Assembly: GCA_033182465.1 (NCBI GenBank)
Contig: CP137323.1
Location: forward strand, 1,736,001-1,800,000
DNA: 64,000 bases
Source: Sanghuangporus weigelae
Lineage: Eukaryota > Basidiomycota > Agaricomycetes > Hymenochaetales > Hymenochaetaceae
Reading direction: 5' to 3'
The translations under genes were made by a program, and so were the position numbers. The first letter of the stretch is position 1, and each line of letters begins with the position of its first letter. The notes beneath the pieces were generated by a model. The model saw only the letters and a list, made by a program, of their open reading frames with translations. It made no database searches and was not told the DNA's origin. Below are positions 23,262 through 35,227 of the stretch, one piece after another.

Positions 23262-26200
23262 TCACGACAACCCCTCGGGAGGCGTCGTTCGGAAAGGTGT
23301 CCGTCTAAAGTCGGCAGCTGGAGAGTTAAGGGAAAGCGAGGGAAGTAAAGGGAAAAGAAAAAACGCGTAAAGTACAGGCAAAAGGTAAGAAATGAGAAAG
23401 AAAAATATCAATCAGCAACATAATCCACTACAAACCAGCCAAAAGAATCCACTCACTATTCATAAACACACTATTCCCCCACCAATTCAAACTAATCCCA
23501 CCGCCCTTGGGGAACTGCAGCGTGAAGAAAATCGTAATCAAGCTCAGCACAGTCCCACTATCCATCGCCGCGCTCGTCACATAGTTGAACTTGCTCCACC
23601 ACCCAAAGTTTCGCCTTCGGATGAGGTATTGGAAAATGAACCCGAAGAAGAACCAGGAGCTGTAGTTGATGCCCGTCGCGGGCGGGATGAAGGAGACGCC
23701 GTTGAGGATGATGGGCGTGCTGACGTAGCGGATCCATGAGTTTGGACGGCGCCGCTGCCAGAGCCAGAAGGGGAGGGGGAGGAAGGCGCCGATGATGATT
23801 GCGTATAGCTGCGGGTGGTAGATCGAGTTTGCGCCGAATTGGCGTTTGGGCCCGATGAGACCCCTGTAGGAAGCGGTGTATGAGCAAAGCGAATGTAGTT
23901 TTTTGGAAGAGAAGACTCACCAAACAGCCGAAGCGGTGAAGAACACTTGGTTATGCGGACACGTAAGGTTGCTCTTCTGCGTATCGGTGCAAATATCCTT
24001 AACGTTGCTGAACATCCACTCTTTCACTCCTACTTGCACGAACGCAGCCAGTATCGTCGCAGTCGATTGAACTAAGTCACAATCGGTCATTCGTAAGTAA
24101 TTGCGATCCCCGAAAGCTGGAAAAGCGAACAGGGCGCACTCACCCAAGAAAGTCGCACGCGGAGGAACCTTGATGTAATGGCCCAGCTTGAGATCCTGCA
24201 CGAACATCGTCGCCTCCGTAAGCGTCTGCACGGAATACGCCTTGAACACCATATTCGCCATCGGGTTCCCGGGCAACAAGACTCCAGGAATGATTTGAGC
24301 GAGTAAGTTGAGGGTAATCTGTCCACGCCAAAAGTAACAATAGCAACAAAATCAATAATCCGCAGTCAGTCGGCGTGCGAAAGGAAAAGAGTGGATCACG
24401 CACCCCCTGCCCGGTCATCGCAAAAATAAACCCACTCGGAAGCACATACACCACCGGTAACAGCACGCTTATCAATAGCGCCCACACAGGTACACCCGTA
24501 TGCCACACCTCCGCCGCAACAATCGCCATCCCAAAGAAGAACACAAACACCAGCAGGTACCACCAATCCGGCACCTCGGGGTAATTCCTCATCAACTTCG
24601 CATGGATATCGTCCTTCTCGATTTTAATGTTCTTGAGCCCGTTGAGCAGGGAGCGGCCGTGGTATAGCAGAGTGTGCACGATGACGCAGGTGCTGAGCGT
24701 GAACGCGAGGAGGTACGTGACGGCGTAGGTCGCGGGGAGGTAGAGCGGGCTGTACTCGTCGTACGCGGTGACGTTGAATTGGTTGTCTGCTGTCATGATG
24801 CGCGAGATGTTGTACGAGTTGCCGAACCTGTCGTACGGCTCGTTCGCGGAGATGGGGAAGTTGCCCAGGTCCCAGACGTTTGTGTAGTAGAGAACAGGCG
24901 TGAGGATCCAGAAGAATAACACGAAGCCTACATAACGAATCCCATCATTAAGAGCTTTTCTAAGGGATCGAAGAAAACGCACCTGCAAAAACATGACACT
25001 CCGCCCACCAGGGGACCATCAACGGACTCCCAATCCAACTAATCTGCGTCCAGTCAAAAGTCAACACGCTCATCCCTAAGCCGCTATACACCCCAAACAG
25101 CTGGTTCACAGGAACGTTATTCGGCACGATCCACGCAATCCAGCTGAACACGCTGAGGGCCATGAAGATGAAGCCGGGGAAGAAGAAGAAAAAGAAGGAC
25201 GCGATGGACGCCATGACGTAGTACCGATACCGCGAGAGGCCGTTGCTTTCCGAGTCGTCCTCTGCGTGTAGCGTGTTGAGCAGCGTGCACGCGACGAGAT
25301 TCTGCGGCCACACCATGCTTGCTGGCCAGACGAGGAAGCGTCGACATAAGCCCGCGAGGCCGAAACCGGTGAGCTGCGTTGCGAGGACTGTGACGAGGTT
25401 GAACCAGAAACCGTGCCTGATATTGTAGAACACCTCGGCGACGACGATGGCATTGAGCGCGTACGGGTTCCCGACGGCGACGTTCGCCATGATGTACACG
25501 AGTACGTGCTCCTTGATGTTCCACGGACCGGGGTTCAACGAGAAGCTAACCTCGATGCCCTTCCATCCGCGCCCGCCAAATCGTACCGGCCAGGGGATCG
25601 GCAAGCGCGATCGGAACGTCCTTATCGGGAGCGAATACGCCGCGAGTTTTCCGATGGGGTACGAGACGAGGACAAGGACGAGCGGGATGACCTGCGGTGC
25701 GGGCTGACGGAAGTTGAAGAACACGTTCATGCCCGAACCAATCATACACAGAATCAGCCCGATCACCCACATCCTGAACGTCAGCGCCGGCATCTCCGGG
25801 TCGTCCACGTTCGAGACGGACGCGCGGACCTCGGGATAGGGCGAGTCTTCCTCCTCGACCGCATCAAAGTCGAAACCCATCTTGATAGACTCGTGACTCT
25901 CGACGTCGGAGAACTCCATCAAGCTAGGCGAGACGCTAGCGGCGCTCGCAGCTAGCTCGGTGCTATCCACGCTCGTAGGCCGCATTTTCTTGGACATTTC
26001 CGCGTCTATTTCGTCTAGCTCAAAGTCTTTTTCGTTCTCCGCTATCGAGGCAGGGGACTGCTGCAGCATGCCGGGGGAGGGGAGCTCGACGCGGAGGCCG
26101 CGCTCGCTGCCGGTGGGTACGGACAGGCGCGAGGCGGCGCCTCCGCTAGCCTGGGAGGTAGGTGGATCCGTGTTTGTCTGGGCTGTATCTAAACGGCGCA

Positions 26201-26741
26201 TGCGATAAGGGTCATTTGGATCGTTCTGTGAATCGGTGGATGGCGGAGTGTCGACGCGAAGATTAGAAAAAGGGGTGATTGGAGGTAAGGTTGAGGGATA
26301 AGAGTCTGAGTGAGTGTGGTGGAAGGAAGGTGCGGTGGGAGAGATGGCTGCTCCTGGGATGATGCCCGGAGAGTTAAAGTTTGAAGGAGAGAAGGAAGAC
26401 GCTGCTGTGACTGGCCGCGCTCCGTGTTGCGTCTTTGGTCGTTCGGGATAGGCATCCGCAGCAAGATCATGCGCAAAGGGCGTTTGGTGTTGTTGTTGAA
26501 GTTGCTGTTGCTGTTGCTGGATGTCGGCGGTGGTCGGAGGTAAGTACGCAAATACATCTTCATCTTCGCTTTCGTCGTCGTCGTCGTCTTCTTCTAATGT
26601 ATCCCCTTGTGACGAGTACGTGTACTGTGGTTGATGATGAGCAAGGTGGTGCTCATCGTAGAAGAAATCCGGTGAGGAGGGTGGACGAGCTGTTGTTGGA
26701 CGGTCGTCCTTGTCGGCTGGGTTGAAATGGACGGGAGGCAT
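23262..26741 (-). CDS. Oligopeptide transporter (OPT family)
   Basis: Proton-coupled transporter of the OPT family (TC 2.A.67), about 1000 residues, plasma or vacuolar membrane; substrates in fungi are small peptides such as glutathione or tetra/pentapeptides. ATG at 26739-26741 (MPPVHFNPADKDD). The first 320 residues are disordered and rich in Ser, Pro, Gln and acidic residues, much longer than usual. Then follow about 14 membrane helices with family signatures: 'MWVIGLILCMIGSGMNVFFN', 'FSLNPGPWNIKEHVLVYIMA', 'NPYALNAIVVAEVFY', 'SWIGSPLMVPWWAECHVFAG' and 'LGHYIKVPPRATFLG', the last matching the K-x-PPR motif. A terminal exon at 23262-23317 (acceptor CTCCAG, 139-base intron from 23318 to 23456) restores the typical C-terminus NTADxxxTPFRTTPPEG after WWGNSVFM. 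Without it the frame stops early at about 23429. About six introns in all. Looks intact. Confidence 0.92.
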
Positions 26742-27224
26742 ACTGTGGGAAAGTAGCCGACTGGGACTGGCAGGGTCAGTCTACTCGTTCGCCGTGGTTG
26801 TTGACGTTGAGGTGTACGACGTTGAGAGGGCGGGGAGCAAGGGGAGATGGAGGTGGAGAGAGAGCAGAGATAGAGTGGGAGAGAGAGCGGCGGCTGACAT
26901 GTACCGTACCTGTGCCTGGTATCATCATTTTATTCGTTATTCGTCTATCGACAAATGGATCGCGACTCCGTTGATCATACATCCACGAGAAAAATACATC
27001 CGTGCCTCCCTCTCCTCTCCTCCTCCTCTTTTCTCTCTGGAGTGCCTTATCGATTCGTTCTCGCCCGGCGCTCATACTACATAGGCGAATCCCTATTGGG
27101 TTCGAAAAGTACCGTCAGGCACAAAAGACACCAGCCGATATCAGCGGCTCCCCATCTAGACTTTTCAACCCAGGCCAGGATCTTTGGTCGGTGTACGTAA
27201 ATTGTCATTATTACATTTTGCTCG
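26742..27224. promoter_or_regulatory. Upstream region of the OPT transporter gene
   Basis: Rich in CT/AG tracts (for example 26860-26890 and 27005-27045), as is common in basidiomycete promoters. No TATA box was identified with confidence. Confidence 0.4.
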
Positions 27225-27960
27225 TCAATCTCCCACTCGCTCTATCTCTTTCATTGCCTTTCCATCTAGCTTGACCCTAAAAAAAGAATAAAGAAAAGGA
27301 CAAATGCTAATCAAATCTGCTGATGCTACGCAATACCTATGTAAGTACAAGCAGCATCACATCTCATAAGTAGCCGTTGATATTGATCGTTCTCCCCTGA
27401 TAGTGCAAGTGTTCTGATCTCGCGCATGCAAGACAGAACAGGCCCTTCAGCCGAGTCCCCGCCATGTGCATCCCGGGAGATTTTTCGTCAGTCCTGTCCG
27501 CAGCACAGACTCGGACTCAACCTCAGCCTCAGAGCGCGAGGCTGAATCCCGCTGAATCTTTGGTACAGTACGTCAACCATTCGTCGATTACTCACTCACT
27601 GACTTACACTCTCCCTCTTTCGCTTTCTGTCTAGGTTAGCCATCTATTTTGCGCACCATTTGAAAAAATAAAATGAAATAAAAGGTATCAAATCTGCTGA
27701 TGCTGCACTTCCACGTGGGTTACAGTAGCATCACATCTCACAGCCATTGATATTGGTCCTTCTCCTTAATAGTATTCCGATCTCGCGCGCAGGACAGATC
27801 TAGAAACAAGCCCTCCAACCGAATTTATCATATGCATCTCAGGCGACTTCCCGTCAGCGCTGTCCACAGCACAGAAACAGAAACAGACGCAGACGCAACG
27901 CGTGAAACGCAGACGTGAAGCGCGAGTACAGGGAGGTCCGGAGGGACTTGCCACTCGGAA
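27225..27960. repeat. Diverged tandem duplication, period about 377 bp
   Basis: Two direct copies. The most similar part begins TCAAATCTGCTGATGCT at 27311 and again at 27688. Matching then continues through 'GCATCACATCTCA', 'TTGATATTG', 'GATCTCGCGC', 'ATGCATC' and 'CAGCACAGA'. The preceding CT-rich and A-rich segments also correspond (about 27225-27310 and 27600-27687). Divergence is moderate with small indels, so the duplication is not recent. No convincing ORF is conserved between copies. Confidence 0.7.
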
Positions 27961-29110
27961 CCTCTCTCATCATCACCATCATCAGCTTGATCACCGTCAC
28001 TACTCGTATCGGACTCGTGCAAGCACAAACACAGATACAAATGTGGAGTTCTGGATGCTGGACAATCGAGATCGTATGGCACTCTTGCCTCGCGTCCCGA
28101 ATCGGATCGAACATTCGTGGCTGTGGCCCGAGTGAAACGAAGAGGAGGAACTTTTCAAGAAACCAAGGACCGTACTGCAATATTTCGTATTAATATCTCA
28201 AGAGTTGTTGTGCGCACTGATGACTATGAGTCAGGAGTTGAGCTATGTATTCACTGCTTCAAAGGCTGATGGAAACCGAATCGGCTCGGTTCGGTGGGTG
28301 TACATGCAACACGTATTCGGGAAGAGAACAAACATCTAGCGTCCTGCGGGAAAAAACTTTCATCTCTGGACACTCCACGTTTCTGCGCTACTGACCGACA
28401 GACTATTAGTACTACGAAGAAACAGCCTGTACGCGTAACGTTCCTTTTGCCGTACCCGCTCCTCCTCGTCCAGAAACGCGGTTATGAGTTTCATCAAAGT
28501 CCAATGCAGAGTTGAAACTCAGTATACGCACCCCGCAGATCGATGTTCTCCATCTGGCGCTTCGCATACCAGCATGATGGTCTTCCTGGACTACACCAAG
28601 GTCTCGAAGCACAGCTCTTCAAGGGATTCTGGGACCGGGGTCGACTATGATGGTCAAGCAATGCTTCGTCCGTTTGTTCATCCGTTCGTTCAAACGGTCA
28701 TGCCTTGCCTCGGAGATGACGATGAGACATTCATTCTCAGTTGAATTTGTCGGATTGAACAGGCCCTCAACGCATTGTGAGTACTATGTCCGATGCAAGA
28801 CGCCAAGGATGGGGTTGTGATAGACCGTATTGTACTAGTTATAGTTACATGGACAAAAAGCTAAGCGCTAGACATACATGTGGAATTGATACAAATGTGT
28901 TTGTTCCTATAATCCAATGATACGCATTACATAGAGAATAAAAAGAATCTTTGCTGTAGAAAGATAATGACACTGTCCTCGTTATGTGAAATAGAAATTG
29001 TTCCAGTTCTCTATCGTCCGAAGTATCCATTAGGTTTCTTTCGAACGTCAAAAACACCTTCACGTACCAAATTCAAAAGAGAAGGTGCAGGCAAGTTGAG
29101 TATTGTGATT
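27961..29110. other. Intergenic, no confident gene
   Basis: Open frames up to about 90 codons on both strands (for example 28484-28744 plus), none recognisable. The region near 29000-29110 is probably the 3' UTR of the J-like gene. Confidence 0.35.
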
Positions 29111-30495
29111 TCAGCACGCATCTCCATCCTGCGGTTTCGCCTGACCGCGACCTGACAGCAGGTGCTTCTCGACAAGTTCCTCTTCCATCTCATCAATACG
29201 CGTCTGTTCGGTCGACCTGTGCGGATTTAGACGTTGATCTACGGAGGAAGGGAAGGAGGATGAGTTACCTCTTGTCCATTGTGGGAAGATCGAGACGGAT
29301 ACAGCGACGAACTACAATGCTCACAAATCAGTAAACATTTATTTCTATTTGACGCTGACCTTCTTCACCCCGATGCTTCACACGCACCTCAATCTCCACC
29401 AGATCAGGATGTATTTTCACCTCTTCTGGAAAGAGCATCGGCACCAGGCATATGAGAGCCGCAGTTAGCGAGGCGAATAAGGCACGTAGGAGAAGAATGT
29501 TCTGATAGGGTAGATGCCCTGGGAATAGAGACGCTAATGGCATTGGAAGTCTAGGATCAAGGAGAAGCCACAGTTCGCATGCAAATGTACAAAGTAGCAA
29601 CCCGTAATCCCACTGAACCAAGCAATGAGCAAGCAAATCAGTGGTTAACAATTATTCTACTCACCAGGGCGGGTTTTGATCTTTTCACAAGCGACCTGAG
29701 GAGAAGAATGGCAAGTATGAGGATGTAAAATTTGAACGAGTTCTGCATCCCTATCCTCAAGTAGTCCACCATAACATGACAATCACGCCATCCAAACACA
29801 TCTGGACCGAATCTACTCGCACTTTGTCAGTTCTCAAGCAAAAAAAGAAATTTCTATTTGCTGACAGCTGATAGGAAAAACGCTTGTTCGAGTCCTTCAA
29901 GAGTTCCTTCAAACATTCGTAGGCTCGCTGAATGGCAACTTGCTTTGGAACAGTCTCAGGTCGTGTATTTTCCAGACGATATCGCTCCGTCAATGCGCGA
30001 TAGGCACTCTCTAATTTCGCCTCATCCAAATCGGGTACCCCGAGAACTTGAAAGAAATGCGACGGAATATTCTGCGCCAAGACGATAAAATTGAAGGATA
30101 GAAAAATGAGGGCGAGTATTGCATAGACCGGCGCATGATACGCTTTCCACTGTGGAGATGCCTGCTGTGGCGAAGATCCACGCCTAGGATACAGGGAGAC
30201 ATGGCAGAAACAGAGTAGCTTCTTCGCTAAAAAGTCTGCGAGCCAAAGCAAAGCTAGCGATCTCAAGAGGAATGCCTCCTCCCAACTCAGAACCTGTAAA
30301 GGGCCTCGTCAGCAAGCCAATCCACATATAGCGCAGCACATATTTGATAAAATGGTTCAGGCCAGCGTAGTCTGTTCTCCTATCTAGCTTTAGTAGACTT
30401 GATTTTCGACGAGAAAAGGACCACTGCAAGAGACCCCTCATACATAACCCAGTAAGCTGCATCCAACCAGCGCCCAGCGAAAATAGGTATGGCAT
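29111..30495 (-). CDS. Multi-pass membrane protein with a degenerate J-like domain
   Basis: Start taken at ATG 30495 (MPYLFSLGAGWMQLTGLCMR). An intron ending CCCTTTACAG joins NHFIKY to VLSWEEAFLLRSLALLW. Then come a hydrophobic helix (VYAILALIFLSFNFIVLAQN) and a J-domain-like stretch: 'HFFQVLGVPDLDEAKLESAY', 'RALTERYRLENTRP', 'AIQRAYECLKELL'. The HPD tripeptide needed to stimulate Hsp70 is absent (ERYRLENTRPE lies where YHPDK would be). More helices follow (FYILILAILLLRSL, WDYGLLLCTFACELWLLLDP, YQNILLLRALFASLTAALIC, then LVPMLF), and the last exon has EQTRIDEMEEELVEKHLL; the stop is at 29111-29113. It is probably an ER or other endomembrane protein. An upstream exon from 30772 (MPPIHYHLVSTMSS with a GTAAGT donor) is possible. 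Confidence 0.6.
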
Positions 30496-30866
30496 GGTAC
30501 TGTCCTAGCCATGTAGGACTTAGACTGGGCCATCTATCCTAGGAGCTTCAAGATAAGTCGGCCGTTACATGCCTGGCTAAAGCTTTACATAGATGCTCGG
30601 TGGCATTCAGGAAATGTTTAAGAACAAGATCTGTGGACCGAGATTCCAAAGACGCAAGAATGATACCATACCAGAGACAATGTTTTACTAAAGCACCATA
30701 GCCATAGAGAGGAAACGAAATACTACTTACACTTGACATAGTTGAGACGAGATGATAGTGAATGGGTGGCATGGACCACGTGACATGAAGATGTTCTTAA
30801 AAAAAAACTTAAATGTATGAAGATGCTCTCACGGTCCCGTGCTGTCACCTCCACAGCTCGTTAACA

Positions 30867-30900
30867 ATGGGGACTGGCAATCCCGAAGGTTGCCGCGTAC
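30867..30900 (+). repeat. Left terminal inverted repeat of the transposon
   Basis: Reads ATGGGGACTGGCAATCCC onward to CGCGTAC. The reverse complement matches 37120-37153 at 31 of 34 bases. TAACA lies directly outside at 30862-30866. Confidence 0.85.
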
Positions 30901-32437
30901 ACCTTTTTTTTCTGTCGGAGTTTAAATATATGCTTGTTGTAGTAATTAGCGTCGATCACAATGTCTCACTTTTACTTCTCACATGCTTACACGTTGTCTC
31001 TCTGCAATCTATCTGTGAGATCTTGCTTGGTCGGTCTCGGATACTTGTGGAGTACCTCGCAACAAACGTAAATCTTATGTTTGACCTTCTAAGACGATCA
31101 TCCAACCTTGAACAGGAAAGTTTATTGCATCAAAAAATTACCGAGGCCCATCAAATGATACAACAGCCCACTGCAATGGCCCCTCTCTGAAAACGAACGC
31201 AGACAAACTACTACAAAGATTCGAAGGTGAATGACATCAAGGCTGTGGCATGTAGATGCCTCGGACGCTACTCTCCCAAAGTACGTACGCCACTTAATTT
31301 GAACTGCGGACGAGAATAAATTCACATTGACTCTATATGCATACACGCAAGCCCAAAAGACAACAGCTCCAAATCTGTCTGAATATGCAACACGACACGA
31401 AGCAGCCCAGTTCGTCACGCATATATCCTCATTCAATTACGTCCTCTTTGTCTGCCACGGATGCAAGCTTCACTGGTTTCATGCCGCTGCGGATCGAGGT
31501 GAGTGCACAGTCTCATGGCTTCAGGTTCGGCCTCTGTATAGAGATATGGACATGTTTGATGTCTACTGGAACGAGACAATCAAGGTCATCATTCGCCAGC
31601 AAATTTGTACAGAGTACAAAAACATACAATGAATTGTTATTCCTCTTGATGTTCCGCATTGTACCTGGCGACTAAAGCAAGCAAAATTGCTTGCTTGTCA
31701 GCTTTCTTCGACATTGTCTTCTCGGCAGGTACGTCAGCTGGATAAATTTTTTTGAATTTCGCAAGCTGAATTTTCATCATAGGAACGGTCATTTGCTCTA
31801 CGGTGGAATTGTCCTGCTCTAGAGGGATCGATTCGAGATGTTCGTCTCGTTCCTTCTTCTTCTGCATAAGTAGGTCGATTTTTATTTTTTTTGTGGCATG
31901 TTCCTGATCCTTCTCTGCAGTAACTTCACGCCGCCGTTTCCTCTCCAGACCACTTGAATCCTCAGCGCGCGCCTGCACGCGCAAAAACTTCTGGTCTTCT
32001 TCACTGGTGAGTACCGTTTCAATAAATTCCTCTGTGTTGTTGCGTCGATATCTGAATACTGAATTGAATAGTCGCAGGGATCCGCTTGGATTATTGTGGG
32101 CAAAAAGCCTGAGGGAGCCAAGTGCTCCCTCATTTGCGTCGTTTGTTGCAGGCATCCATGCCTGCTCCTTCTCTGCTTCGGTAAGTGCTGCAATTGCTCC
32201 ATCATCATTAAATTCTGACGAAAAGCACTCCCAGGTAGATAGTGCACCAGTCAAGAAGGCCCTGAAAAGGGCCTCTAGCTCTGGCAGCCTCTTTTCAGTA
32301 ATAAGGTTTTGAATGGCTTCGATTGCATCGGGGCGATTCCAATTCTTATTTCCATCCAGGGTGGCCTCATGAGGCTTCGCCTGTGATGAAAGGATGAGCT
32401 GTGGTGAGCAGATCAATTTCCGCAAGTGTTGCTTGAC

Positions 32438-32500
32438 CTGTGTAAACATGCGAGACTCGAGTAAGTATCTTTGATAGATCCTAGCTGAGTATAGTCTCAC
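32438..32500 (-). other. Introner-like intron A in the transposon gene
   Basis: 63-base GT-AG intron beginning GTGAGACTATACTCAGCTAG and ending with an ACTCGAGTCTCGCATG block before TTTACACAG. It shares its 5' 25 bases and 3' block with introns B and C. It splits the coding sequence in frame between GPRLEQ and VKQHLRKL. Confidence 0.8.
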
Positions 32501-32680
32501 CTGCTCTAACCGTGGCCCGATTTCTAGGGCATTAACTTCTTCGAGAGATTTGCCACGAATAGATGCAATAAAATCCACCGAGACGGCCTCACGGTACAGT
32601 GTGAGACAGGCGAGTTCAGTGAGAGTTGGTGAGTCCTGAAGTCCATAATAAATGTTTTCTTCAAGATGATTGAATGCCGG

Positions 32681-34264
32681 TGTAGCGCACTGGCTCCTCC
32701 TGTGCCAGTACACTTATACTATGGCTCCCTCTTACTGCAGATACCATATCCCAGCACTGCCGACACCTGAGAGTGTGAGGGCACACTCCTATTGCACTCG
32801 GGACATCATTTGAGCATGTATCCATTGATTCCAGCACACGTACTGTACTGCGGCGCCCTCCTATGACCCAAATCGATCCGCCGATGGCTCCCCGACACTC
32901 AGACAGGTCCGCCGACAGCTCCTACCCAGCACCAGGCACTATAGGACACATCCCTCAGTGACTACGTGCCGCCGATCTTATGATTTACCATATGTACAGC
33001 CGTGCGGCGACTCTGGATGCCTCCGAGTCGGCCCCCCTTGGCGCCGATCAATGCGGCGGACACTCAGACATCCTCAGGTACCCTCGCCGACGCCTCCTAC
33101 AGCTTACCAAGCAGTCCCCCATTGTCTAGGGAGCTATATATTGTCATATGTGCTTACATGCCTCATTACGATGTATCTGCCACCAGTCCAGCAGTCCCCC
33201 ACAGCACTGCCGCTCCGGCCACTCATATTAGTCACTAGGGATCGCCCACACTCTGTATTGAGTGCCGCCGATGCATCAGACACCTCAGGGACATCGGCTG
33301 ATGTGCCCTTTGTCTCATATACGCGATATCAGCCTCCAATCATCGGTTCCGATGTTTCCTGACTTACCCCTGATGCGGCGGCCCCCATTAGACCATGTAT
33401 GGAAGGTAGGCATGTGGTACATCGGCATGCCAAGCCACCGACTCGCGCCGCCAAGCCCAACTCCACCGGCGCCCGTGTTATTGCAGATACTCAATATTTC
33501 ATGTGATTGGATGCCCCCCTCACGTTGCCGCTCTCAGATTTCACCTGGGTGCTCCGGCAGCGGCCCTTGGCGACCCAGATGACTCAGGAGATGTTGTCAG
33601 ACAGTAGGATGTGTCGGCGACAGCAGTAGAGTATATATAGAGCTTATACTAGCTTGTAGACAAAAGAGGATTCCAAGCCTAGCGAGGGTTCCAAGAGCAT
33701 GTACCAGACCGAGCGCCAGAGTTTGAGATATCCCTCACTCTGAGTCTCCCCTCATGTACTGAGCCTCCCCCTTGACTATATACTATCCTTGACATCTCCT
33801 CTTGTTTGACTCCACATTCTACTTGCCTTCGCCGCCTCCGGTACGCCTCTGCCGCTCTGACGTTCAGTGATCCGGCGCCCCTCTATTCGACGTCGGCGGC
33901 CATCCGACGACCCAGGCATCCTATCAGACGACCCAGCAGCGCCTTCTCCAGCCACTCACTCCATTTTATCCTTTATATTCATCTTATACACTTCATACCT
34001 TCCTGTGGCCGAGTTTATACCACGTCGGCAGCCTCTTGTGATCCCCCCTTTTGGGCGGCGGCCCTGTTATCCTATTCCCTTTATCCAGCGGCATCCTTAG
34101 ACCCATCCATTACATCTCCGACGGTTCCTGGCACCTGCCGGGTAGTAGGTCTTTGAGAGTCTGATAGCGTTGGCATCCCATTTTTGGAGGTTCCTTCATA
34201 CATTCAGCACCCTTAGTAGGACGGACATCTGTAGCACCTTCAGATACGACACCGCCGACCGACA
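32681..34264 (+). mobile_element. Solo LTR, 1.58 kb, inserted in the transposon
   Basis: Begins TGTAGCGC and ends GACCGACA (TG...CA ends), with CCGG directly flanking both sides (32677-32680 and 34265-34268) as a 4-bp target duplication. A TATA-like GTATATATAG lies at 33631-33640, placing the promoter in the 3' half on the plus strand. The 5' part is rich in repeated CCGCCGA-type motifs. No internal retrotransposon domain is present, so it is best read as a solo LTR left by LTR-LTR recombination; family unknown. It is not the LTR of the gypsy element at 46784. Confidence 0.7.
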
Positions 34265-34441
34265 CCGGCCTGACTTTAGAATAGCGAATTGATTCTATAA
34301 ACTCAAGATATGCGTCGAGGTGTGCAAGAATCTCTGCAGCCGCATCGAGATACGACGAATACCGGGTATTCGACGTGTCTGGAAAAGTGAACACTATTTC
34401 CAGGTGCTTCTCGGCCCAATCGCGAAATATATGGTGCCATC

Positions 34442-34509
34442 CTGCATGTGTAAACATGTGAGACTCGAGTGAGTTCTCATAAAAAGATCCTAGCTGAGTA
34501 TAGTCTCAC
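34442..34509 (-). other. Introner-like intron B in the transposon gene
   Basis: 68-base GT-AG intron beginning GTGAGACTATACTCAGCTAG and ending with ACTCGAGTCTCACATG before TTTACACATGCAG. It splits a Gly codon between DKDDKK and WHHIFRDW. Nearly the same sequence as intron A. Confidence 0.8.
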
Positions 34510-35172
34510 CCTTTTTATCGTCCTTATCATTCAACAGCATTCCCATCAATGAGCCGAGCTTCACACCCCCGGCCTTTGAAACCTCCACGGCACGCTTCTC
34601 AGCCGCCGTTTCATCACGTTTCTTGACCGTCAGTTCCTCGCGTTCTTCACCACCACCACTCTTTTCGGCCAGCTCCAAGACGGCTGCATTATCCTTGTTG
34701 GCAAGAATTCACGGTGAGATGTTGTGCTTTTTCCATTCCTCTCTCATTGCTGAATCGCCTCCTTTCACAGAGTTGAGTTCCTTATGCATCCCACAGCCAG
34801 CCCACACGAAAAGGCGCACCATGCGCCTTTCATGCTCTGGAAGAGCTCGTATGGCCTCACCAGCAAGTTCCTCGGCCAACCTGTTCATAAGAGATAAGTC
34901 TTTCTTGCGTCGTTCTTCAGCAGTCAATGAATTCCAAGCTGATTTGCCTCCCAGCTCTTCAATCATCTTTCTCCTTCCTTCAAGAACGAATCCGTTTCTC
35001 TCTTCCTCTGTCAGCGAAAAAAAACGGCGTGTCCCAAGTGCCAGGTGAGTCATTTGTTCCTTCCATGATGCCAGTAACTGATGTTTTGCTTTCTGATCTT
35101 CAGCATGATCCCCATGCGAGCCATGATACTTTAAAGCAAGATTCTGAACATTTAGAGACTCGCTTTCTTGTC

Positions 35173-35227
35173 CTGAAGAGACTCGAGTTAGCACCTATAT
35201 AAAGATCCTAGCTGAGTATAGTCTTAC
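35173..35227 (-). other. Introner-like intron C in the transposon gene
   Basis: 55-base GT-AG intron beginning GTAAGACTATACTCAGCTAG and ending AACTCGAGTCTCTTCAG. It joins PLALRNG to QESESLNVQ in frame. Same consensus as introns A and B with a shorter 3' end. Confidence 0.78.

Noticed and set aside
25413-25955. 180-codon plus-strand frame.
   Set aside because: Antisense to well-conserved OPT transporter exons; its composition (Arg/Asp-rich) is typical of a shadow of a GC-rich coding exon.
27311-27540. CRISPR-like or satellite array.
   Set aside because: Only two copies of a long unit are present, and the organism is eukaryotic; it is a simple tandem duplication.
33000-34156. Several plus-strand frames of 75-135 codons rich in Pro and Arg.
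   Set aside because: They lie in the solo LTR, are low in complexity, and overlap one another; no domain seen.
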